Positions 5,865 through 12,015 of a stretch of 15,103 nt of DNA are shown piece after piece (positions within the stretch are counted from its first letter, which is position 1; each line of letters starts with the position of its first letter). The stretch comes from Clostridia bacterium (GTDB taxonomy: Bacteria; Bacillota_A; Clostridia; Christensenellales; UBA1242): assembly GCA_017508345.1 (NCBI GenBank), contig JAFVZD010000098.1:1-15103 (forward strand), read 5' to 3'. The translations under genes and the position numbers were made by a program. The notes beneath the pieces are model-generated. The model was given only the letters and a program-made list of their open reading frames with translations, made no database searches and was not told the origin of the DNA.

Positions 5865-6932
5865 TCACAATTCATAGCCTTGTGCTTTGTTTCTCTTTCT
5901 TATTATTATATAAATAAGTCCACCTACTAGTGCCACAAAAGCCAATCCACCACATACATAAAACCAAATTGGGTCGGTCAACTTTATCCATTTTGCGTAC
6001 AAGGTTGTATCCACAGTTATCTCAGTATCTTCTGTAAATGCATATCTATACAAACTATCACTATACCAGCCACCGAATTTATACCCCTCACGAGTAGGTT
6101 CATCCAATTCTCCTATGGTTTCACCAAAAATCACCTCTTGACTAGCATACTCATTGTCCGCAAATGTTATAGTACATTTTGCAATTCCCCACTTTGCATA
6201 CAATGTGATATTCCCCATAGTACCCTGCTCAATCTCAGTAACCATGGTACTAGCATCATCTAGGTCGGTATACCACCCCAAGAATTCATAACCATACCTA
6301 TCTAGTCCCAGTAATGTTATCTCATCCTCCACATCATATTGAGTAGGATTTCTAGAATTGTTACACTCAAAAATGTTGTTGTATGTAATATTATATGTTA
6401 TCACATTCCATTGAGCCTCCAAGACTAAGTCCCCTACATACTCCCCAGCACTAATTGTGGTTATCGCATTAGCAGCATCCTTGTACCAACCACCAAAAAT
6501 ATACCCATCTTTGTCCACAGCTTCCAAAGTGATATTTTGTGTAATATTATAATTCACAGGATTAGGATTAGTACCATTAATACCTTCTATTCCGCTATAA
6601 GTGATATTATATGTCACCACATTCCACCTAGCTTGTAGCGTAATAGGTGTATCCGTAATAGTCCATTCACCTTGCGTTGGCACCAAATTACCATTATAAT
6701 ACCAGCCTTCAAAATCATACCCAGAACGAGTTGGCTCACTCAGAATGTAATCATCTCCTACTCTTACCTGTGTACTATTCATTGCTCCAGCACCATTGGT
6801 ATCAAAACTAACCTCTATCTGCTCACCTACGGCATATGCTTGCCTATGAGTAGTAGTCATACCTAATACGCCAAAAAACATCATACCCAGTATCAATAAT
6901 ATACATACTCTACTAACACTTTTTTGTTGCAT
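5865..6932 (-). CDS. Secreted, membrane-anchored InlB B-repeat (Listeria-Bacteroides repeat) protein
   Basis: A 355-residue surface protein. Residues 1-35 form a signal peptide with a hydrophobic core and a likely cleavage after AYA. Four Flg_new/InlB-B repeats follow at about 38-104, 108-176, 179-249 and 253-316. Each has the hallmark G-Y-x-F-x-G-W-Y and ends in L-x-A-[KQR]-W. A membrane helix at about 322-344 is followed by RKRNK, leaving a short cytoplasmic tail. There is no LPXTG sortase signal, so anchoring is by the helix. Such repeats are small beta-grasp-like modules common in Firmicutes surface proteins; the ligand is unknown. AGAGG at 6939-6943 supports the start. It is transcribed alone from its own promoter. 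Confidence 0.88.
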   Translation of the reverse strand: MQQKSVSRVCILLILGMMFFGVLGMTTTHRQAYAVGEQIEVSFDTNGAGAMNSTQVRVGDDYILSEPTRSGYDFEGWYYNGNLVPTQGEWTITDTPITLQARWNVVTYNITYSGIEGINGTNPNPVNYNITQNITLEAVDKDGYIFGGWYKDAANAITTISAGEYVGDLVLEAQWNVITYNITYNNIFECNNSRNPTQYDVEDEITLLGLDRYGYEFLGWYTDLDDASTMVTEIEQGTMGNITLYAKWGIAKCTITFADNEYASQEVIFGETIGELDEPTREGYKFGGWYSDSLYRYAFTEDTEITVDTTLYAKWIKLTDPIWFYVCGGLAFVALVGGLIYIIIRKRNKAQGYEL

Positions 6933-6950
6933 ATTGCACCTCTCTAGTTT

Positions 6951-6979
6951 ATTATACTTAAATTTGCAAAAAATAGCAA
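6951..6979 (-). promoter_or_regulatory. Promoter of the repeat-protein gene
   Basis: On the minus strand, TTGCTA (6979-6974) and TATAAT (6956-6951) are 17 bases apart. The -10 is perfect and the -35 matches four of six. The leader would be about a dozen bases, just enough for the AGAGG site. Confidence 0.6.
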
Positions 6980-7180
6980 ATTATATCACTAATATTTCTT
7001 ACTTTTGTACACTTTTCTATATTTATTCAATTTTATCTCAAAAGTACTAGTTGTATTTTACCCTATTATTTTATTAACATATCAATTACAAATAGTTTTA
7101 CATCCTGTAATTTTTCAACTTATTCACAAGCAATCAATGGTTCTTCATAATTACACCAGATGTCTCTACTCAAAAAACAA
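6980..7180. other. AT-rich intergenic stretch with no recognised feature
   Basis: Between the repeat-protein promoter and the terminator of the large operon lies about 200 bases of very AT-rich sequence. A plus-strand open frame at 7005-7205 runs into the terminator hairpin and has no ribosome binding site or recognisable protein, so I do not call it. No tRNA or repeat was seen. Confidence 0.5.
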
Positions 7181-7228
7181 AAAGAGTATACCACAATTGG
7201 AGTGAACTCCAAAAATTGTATACTCTTT
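7181..7228 (-). terminator. Intrinsic terminator of the 1449-aa/84-aa operon
   Basis: On the minus strand, AAAGAGTATAC (7228-7218) pairs with GTATACTCTTT (7191-7181). An inner TTGGAG/CTCCAA arm lies above an internal loop. The 3' side runs into a T-rich tract (TTTTTGTTTTTT). It begins eight bases after the stop codon of the 84-residue gene. Confidence 0.75.
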
Positions 7229-7235
7229 GTGTCAA

Positions 7236-7490
7236 TTAATCACTAGTGATAATATCCTTGATTTCGTTGATTTGCTCCAAGCTCAATAGCTCAATCTTGT
7301 GCTTAGCATCTCTGTATGCCAATTTCATAATCTCAGGATACTTGTCATCACTCTCGACTTTCTCTACCATAATACCAGCCAACTTAATCAAATCTTCCTT
7401 AGATTTGTAATCAATAGCTGTAATAATTTTCTCCAAAATATCATAACTCATTTCAATTACTTTTGGATCGTTCAAACTTAATTCTGCCAT
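7236..7490 (-). CDS. Small soluble helical protein of unknown function, cotranscribed with the 1449-aa gene
   Basis: An 84-residue protein beginning MAELSLNDPKVIEMSYDILE. I do not recognise a family. It is charged and predicted by eye to be all helical, with no signal peptide, membrane segment or cysteine. AAAAGGAAG at 7496-7504 gives a good ribosome binding site five bases before the ATG. It starts 22 bases after the stop of the 1449-residue gene, with no promoter or terminator between them, so the two form an operon and may be partners (for example a chaperone or adaptor of the large protein). That role is inference from position only. Confidence 0.75.
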   Translation of the reverse strand: MAELSLNDPKVIEMSYDILEKIITAIDYKSKEDLIKLAGIMVEKVESDDKYPEIMKLAYRDAKHKIELLSLEQINEIKDIITSD

Positions 7491-7512
7491 ATTTGCTTCC
7501 TTTTAAGATTTT

Positions 7513-10500
7513 TTATATTCTAGCACTAATAGTACTGTACTCATTCGTCACATCATCATGCACCTTATCAATCATTGGTTGCAATACCTGTGTGCGGATC
7601 GTATTCTCCAATTTGTCTGCACCCACACTCTTTAGATACAAGTTATAAATTGTATTTGGAGTATAATCCTGCAACAAATCTCTGTTGTCACCATAAAAGC
7701 GTTGTACCTTTGTAGCAATTTGCTCAGCAGTAAATGCCAAACTCTTTGCCGCTCTTAACTGTGCCACAAATCTCTCGTTGTATTCCTCACCTTTCTTTAT
7801 AGCAGTCTTTGTAGACTTGGATTTTGCTACAAAGTGATTCCAGATATTACTAGCAATATCTTGTTGTGACATAGCACTAGACACTTCGTCATCACCATAT
7901 TCTTTTGTCTTGGATGTCTGTGTGCCTGTTGCCTTCACTCTACTATTATATTCATTTTTTAGTGCTTTGGCAATAGTTTTTTTCGCATTTTTTACAATTT
8001 GAGCCATAAAAACATCACTATCCCACTTCATATTGGTACCTGAGTACTGCTTGCTCCTTGTTCTACATTTCTCTACATATTGCATATACTCTTCATAACC
8101 TAATACCAAGTTTTCACCAGTAGCAAAGTCAGGAATCTCACCAGCTGCCACATTCTTCTTCAAGTATTTCATTTCCTCATTGTACTTCTTTGGAGAAAAT
8201 ACCAATTTACTACCATCTGGAGATTCCACATAACCAGGTTTTACATCTCCACCATAACATACTCCGTCACCCAATTTTTCCAATAGTTCCAATCTATTTT
8301 GTAACTTTGCGTCTTTTATCCCAGCACCCTTTTCATCTGTTGCAGGCACATTCGCATTGGTCACTATTCCATATCTTTCCAATACAGTTTGCTTGGTCTT
8401 TTCCTCTACAACTTTTGCTACATTACTAGCCTGTACAATCTTGTCTTGTACTATCACATCTACATTTGCAGAATTAGTTTCAGCCTTTGTTTCTGCTACT
8501 CGTACCGCAGTTGTTTTTTCTTTCAATGCATTAGCCTGAAGGCTCGCTGTCCTGAATTTCTCTACTATCTCATTCTGAGCAATTTTATTTTCCACAGTCT
8601 CTGCTACTATGTTAGCCTGTACTAGGTCTTGTTTTACTGTGTCCTTATTTACTGGTACACCATTCTTGATAGCATCCAAATATTCTCTATAGCTAATCTG
8701 CCCGCTTCTCAATTTCCATATCAATGTACTTTTTTCTTTTCCAGTCAATTTTCTTGTCGTAGGCTCTTTTGGTGTATCACCACTCTCTGATTGTGCCGGA
8801 GTTGTAGCTGTTTTATCCTTCAACGCATTAGCCTGAAGGCTCGCTGTCTTGATTTTCTCTACTATCTCATTCTGAGCAATTCCCTTCTTTATAGCCTCCG
8901 CTACTTTGTTTGCATCTCTAATAAATTCCTCTACTGTGACACTATCCAGCGGTATAGCCTTGTCATTGTGAGAATTAACCATACTTGGCTCTTGTACTGC
9001 TGTCTCTACATCAAATTGTAGTCCCTCATTCACATCGCCAAACAAATTTACCCAATCACTGGCTACATCATTTACACTTGTTTCGTCCTGTTCCAATCCT
9101 CTAGCATATACACTGCGGAATTTCTCTACTTGCTGCGCTATGGCTTTCTTTGTGCTACCAGTAAAATCTACTAATTCAACTTCTTTACTTAATCTTTTCT
9201 CTTCCCTAATGTAGTTAGCAAATGTATCTGCATATCTTGATCTCGCTAATTCCTCATCCGCTGTACCCACAGATTGTACAAATTCCAATTCGCTGAGCAA
9301 CAAGTCAGATAAGTTTTCGAACGAACCCAATACATCATCTACTATATCACGATCTACATCTATCTCTTGCCACAATTCACTATTTTTAATCTCATCGTAC
9401 TTGTCAGCATATTTAGCAAACAACTCCAAATTTTGTTTGATGTTATTAGCATGATTTAATTGATCTTGATATAATTCATCAATTTCATCTTGATACTTAG
9501 CCTTATCATCATCTGTAATCACATCTTTGCTTAATACCTTTTCTCTCAAGGTTAAGTAAGAATCCTCAATCTTCTCCAACGCCTTGAAACTAACAGGCAA
9601 AGTTTCTTCAGCAAATCCCTTCAAGTATATCGATACCACAGCTTTTTGATACTCGTCATCCGGTCCATCTACCCACTTCAACATAGAACCCACTATGTCT
9701 TTACGATTGGTTACATCATTCAAAAGAAGCGCTAACCCATCCAAACAAGCTGCATCTATATTGGTACTATCCAATTCCGCCAATTTTGCCTTGACATCCT
9801 TGGTTTCTACATTGTTTATACCACTATCAACCAAAACTTGCTTAGCTGTATCCGTCCATTCTCTCACCAATGCCAATACAGACATAGAGTAGTCCACAGA
9901 ATTCTCATACAAATGTACACCACTATCCATTAGTAAATTATTTTTCATTTGTTTATTCAAAAATTCCATTATACTAAATTCAATAGGTAATATAGATATT
10001 GCACTATCGTCATACTTGCCATACAATTCGTTGTAGTTATATTGATATGCATCCACAATGTCTTGATATTTCTTGATATCTTCTACAACGCTGTCGTATG
10101 AATTTACAACTTCTCTTATATCAGCACGCGTATCCTCATCATACGGAATACGCTTTGCTGCCAATTGGTAATACCCCAAAAGAAGGTTGTCAATTTCCGA
10201 ATATAGAGCGGCAATTTCTAGTTTGTCAGTCTCCAAATCTTCTTTTCTAAAAGCATTGTTGATTTCATCAAAATCAAAAAATTTAGGTTCATAATCTGGA
10301 TCTATGTCATCAAAAGCATCATTGTTTACTCGTGGTGTAGTCTGTCTAGATGTCAACACTCCTTGTGCAGCATCCCACTTTACCTCACCATACACAGCCT
10401 CTGCCAATGTCTCTGCATCTTGAATGTTGTTCTTTTTACCATACTCTTTGATATCTACATTCAGGTCTTTTGCAAATTTTGGTAATGCCATTCCCACATA

Positions 10501-11862
10501 ACTAGCAATTAGTGGCATCATCCATGTATTTTCCTTGTCCTCTACCTTGCTTAGCACTTGCATAGCATCTACCTTGTATAGTTCACTCAATGCTTTGCTC
10601 TCTTTGTCATTGAGGCTACCCATCTTCACCACTTGACTCGCTATCAGGTCACTAGCCACATCCAATATAATATCTCTATTGGCATTTAGTTCCTCATATG
10701 TTGGTAAATTCGCCAACTCTACATCACTAGTCTTGACTCTTGCTAACATCTGTAGGTATCTATCACCATCAATGTCATCACCCTTACGCACACACTCTTT
10801 CTCAGTCGCTCTCAACATAGGCAATATCGCCTCGTGCGCAATGTCTCTTACCAATAGATATGTCCTCTCCGCTGGTGTACCATGTGGAGAAATCGCCAAT
10901 TCTATAGAATCATCCAGAGCATGCTCCTCTCTACCCAATGTCCTAGTCACTGCATTCTTGGCTTTCCTAACCACGCTACGCAACCTGCGTTTTCGTACAT
11001 CGACATCCTCCACTTTTATCTCTTTATCCAATGTGAGTTTTACACCAGTAGCCTTCAGCAATTCCCTTGAGAATAATTCCATACTAGTAGATGGTACATT
11101 TTTCAACACATTATTGATTGACCTATCCAATGTATAATTAGGTACTAGTTCGTTGTCATCCACCATACCCACTACATCATACAATGGTTTGCCACCCGTA
11201 GTGTGGAATACAGATATCGGCTGATTCTTGCTATTCCAAACATACCCCAATTTCTTTACACCTTCTTTTGTGAGCAAATGGTTGATAATACTAGGGTCCT
11301 TTACTACTCTCTCCCACTGCATATACCTGATAGCATCACTCGGAGTCATCCTACTCTCTTTACTAGCCACGTATGCTCGCTTTGCAGTAGCAGTCTTGGC
11401 ATAATCTACATCTCTATCACTATACCTAGCCTTTACACCCTGAGCCACACTACGCCTGAGATCATTGTCCCACTCTTTGCCTAGCATTCTCTCGAATGTC
11501 ACACCATTGTCCAATAGTGATAATACCTCAGCATTCTCACTGACATCAGATATGTGCTCTATCACATCATACTTGTTGTGTACGCCTTCCCAAATATTAT
11601 CCAGTGTGCCATAACTCAATGGAGTAGCCTTGCTAGCCTTATGTGCCTTGCCATACATCTTGTCTCCAATTACCTTTGTAGTGTTCAGGTTGTACCTAAC
11701 CTTTTTGCTATCAATACGCCTAGCAAAAGGTCCAAATCTCCACATATTCTTTGGCATACGGCGAGAGAACCAATACCTCTCATTCTCAAATGCAGGTACA
11801 TCAAACTTAGGCACTTCGCCACCGCCATTTTTCTTTTTCCTAAAATAATCTACTATACTCAT
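7513..11862 (-). CDS. 1449-residue soluble protein of unknown function beside a VirB4 ATPase
   Basis: I do not recognise this protein. It has no signal peptide, membrane helix, Walker motif or obvious catalytic signature. The N-terminal third (to about residue 480) is mixed and basic, with an arginine/lysine cluster near 285-310 (RKRRLRSVVRKAKN). Residues 510-960 are strongly acidic and look helical or coiled-coil. Residues 970-1150 hold a duplicated segment: IAQNEIVEK.(K/R)TASLQANAL occurs twice, 99 residues apart (about 993 and 1092), with a small SHOCT-like block (WKLRSGQISYREYLDAIKNG) between the copies. The C-terminus is again helical and basic. The start ATG has only a weak GTGGGA in front; AAAGGA lies too far upstream, and no alternative in-frame start exists before a stop. 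It has its own promoter, and an 84-residue gene follows. Its neighbour suggests a substrate, scaffold or effector of a secretion system, which is inference. Confidence 0.85.
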   Translation of the reverse strand: MSIVDYFRKKKNGGGEVPKFDVPAFENERYWFSRRMPKNMWRFGPFARRIDSKKVRYNLNTTKVIGDKMYGKAHKASKATPLSYGTLDNIWEGVHNKYDVIEHISDVSENAEVLSLLDNGVTFERMLGKEWDNDLRRSVAQGVKARYSDRDVDYAKTATAKRAYVASKESRMTPSDAIRYMQWERVVKDPSIINHLLTKEGVKKLGYVWNSKNQPISVFHTTGGKPLYDVVGMVDDNELVPNYTLDRSINNVLKNVPSTSMELFSRELLKATGVKLTLDKEIKVEDVDVRKRRLRSVVRKAKNAVTRTLGREEHALDDSIELAISPHGTPAERTYLLVRDIAHEAILPMLRATEKECVRKGDDIDGDRYLQMLARVKTSDVELANLPTYEELNANRDIILDVASDLIASQVVKMGSLNDKESKALSELYKVDAMQVLSKVEDKENTWMMPLIASYVGMALPKFAKDLNVDIKEYGKKNNIQDAETLAEAVYGEVKWDAAQGVLTSRQTTPRVNNDAFDDIDPDYEPKFFDFDEINNAFRKEDLETDKLEIAALYSEIDNLLLGYYQLAAKRIPYDEDTRADIREVVNSYDSVVEDIKKYQDIVDAYQYNYNELYGKYDDSAISILPIEFSIMEFLNKQMKNNLLMDSGVHLYENSVDYSMSVLALVREWTDTAKQVLVDSGINNVETKDVKAKLAELDSTNIDAACLDGLALLLNDVTNRKDIVGSMLKWVDGPDDEYQKAVVSIYLKGFAEETLPVSFKALEKIEDSYLTLREKVLSKDVITDDDKAKYQDEIDELYQDQLNHANNIKQNLELFAKYADKYDEIKNSELWQEIDVDRDIVDDVLGSFENLSDLLLSELEFVQSVGTADEELARSRYADTFANYIREEKRLSKEVELVDFTGSTKKAIAQQVEKFRSVYARGLEQDETSVNDVASDWVNLFGDVNEGLQFDVETAVQEPSMVNSHNDKAIPLDSVTVEEFIRDANKVAEAIKKGIAQNEIVEKIKTASLQANALKDKTATTPAQSESGDTPKEPTTRKLTGKEKSTLIWKLRSGQISYREYLDAIKNGVPVNKDTVKQDLVQANIVAETVENKIAQNEIVEKFRTASLQANALKEKTTAVRVAETKAETNSANVDVIVQDKIVQASNVAKVVEEKTKQTVLERYGIVTNANVPATDEKGAGIKDAKLQNRLELLEKLGDGVCYGGDVKPGYVESPDGSKLVFSPKKYNEEMKYLKKNVAAGEIPDFATGENLVLGYEEYMQYVEKCRTRSKQYSGTNMKWDSDVFMAQIVKNAKKTIAKALKNEYNSRVKATGTQTSKTKEYGDDEVSSAMSQQDIASNIWNHFVAKSKSTKTAIKKGEEYNERFVAQLRAAKSLAFTAEQIATKVQRFYGDNRDLLQDYTPNTIYNLYLKSVGADKLENTIRTQVLQPMIDKVHDDVTNEYSTISARI
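8524..8886 (-). repeat. In-frame direct repeat inside the 1449-aa gene
   Basis: Two nearly identical segments of about 60 bases, at 8821-8883 and 8524-8586, are 297 bases (99 codons) apart. They differ at about three of the first 60 bases, two of them changing an amino acid (K to R, I to F). Both encode IAQNEIVEK..TASLQANAL. Similarity extends more weakly on the N-terminal side (ANKVAEAIKKG versus ANIVAETVENK), and a third degenerate copy (ASNVAKVVEEK) follows the second. Near identity at DNA level points to a recent duplication or ongoing gene conversion. Confidence 0.85.
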
Positions 11863-11902
11863 ACTATCCCACTCTAATCCTTTTTATTTTTTGCTTCTAC
11901 TT

Positions 11903-11931
11903 ATTATATCATATTTTGCATTTTTTTGCAA
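11903..11931 (-). promoter_or_regulatory. Promoter of the 1449-aa operon
   Basis: On the minus strand, TTGCAA (11931-11926) and TATAAT (11908-11903) are 17 bases apart. The predicted start leaves a leader of about 35 bases. Four TGCA motifs (11917, 11927, 11934, 11951) overlap and flank the -35, which may be an operator. Confidence 0.6.
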
Positions 11932-11981
11932 TATGCATTTTCAAATTTTTTGCATATTTACTCAATTTTTTTTATATACAA

Positions 11982-12015
11982 AAAATGGGCAAAATGTTGC
12001 CATTTTGTCCATTTT
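11982..12015 (-). terminator. Intrinsic terminator of the virB4-like gene
   Basis: On the minus strand, a 15-base stem AAAATGGACAAAATG / CATTTTGCCCATTTT with one mismatch closes on a GCAA tetraloop and leads into a T-run. The base of the stem overlaps the virB4 stop codon (12014-12016). It separates virB4 transcription from the downstream 1449-aa operon, though read-through is possible. Confidence 0.7.

Noticed and set aside
7005..7205. 66-codon plus-strand open frame
   Set aside because: It is AT-rich hydrophobic translation with no ribosome binding site, and it ends inside the terminator hairpin of the opposite-strand operon.
8190..9021. Plus-strand open frames opposite the repeat region of the 1449-aa gene
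   Set aside because: They mirror codon bias of the minus-strand gene, have no ribosome binding sites, and repeat only because the real gene is duplicated there.
10679..11877. Plus-strand open frames of 90-150 codons opposite the N-terminal part of the 1449-aa gene
   Set aside because: They are low-complexity Ser/Thr/Leu translations typical of the antisense of Glu/Lys/Arg-rich coding sequence, with no start signals.
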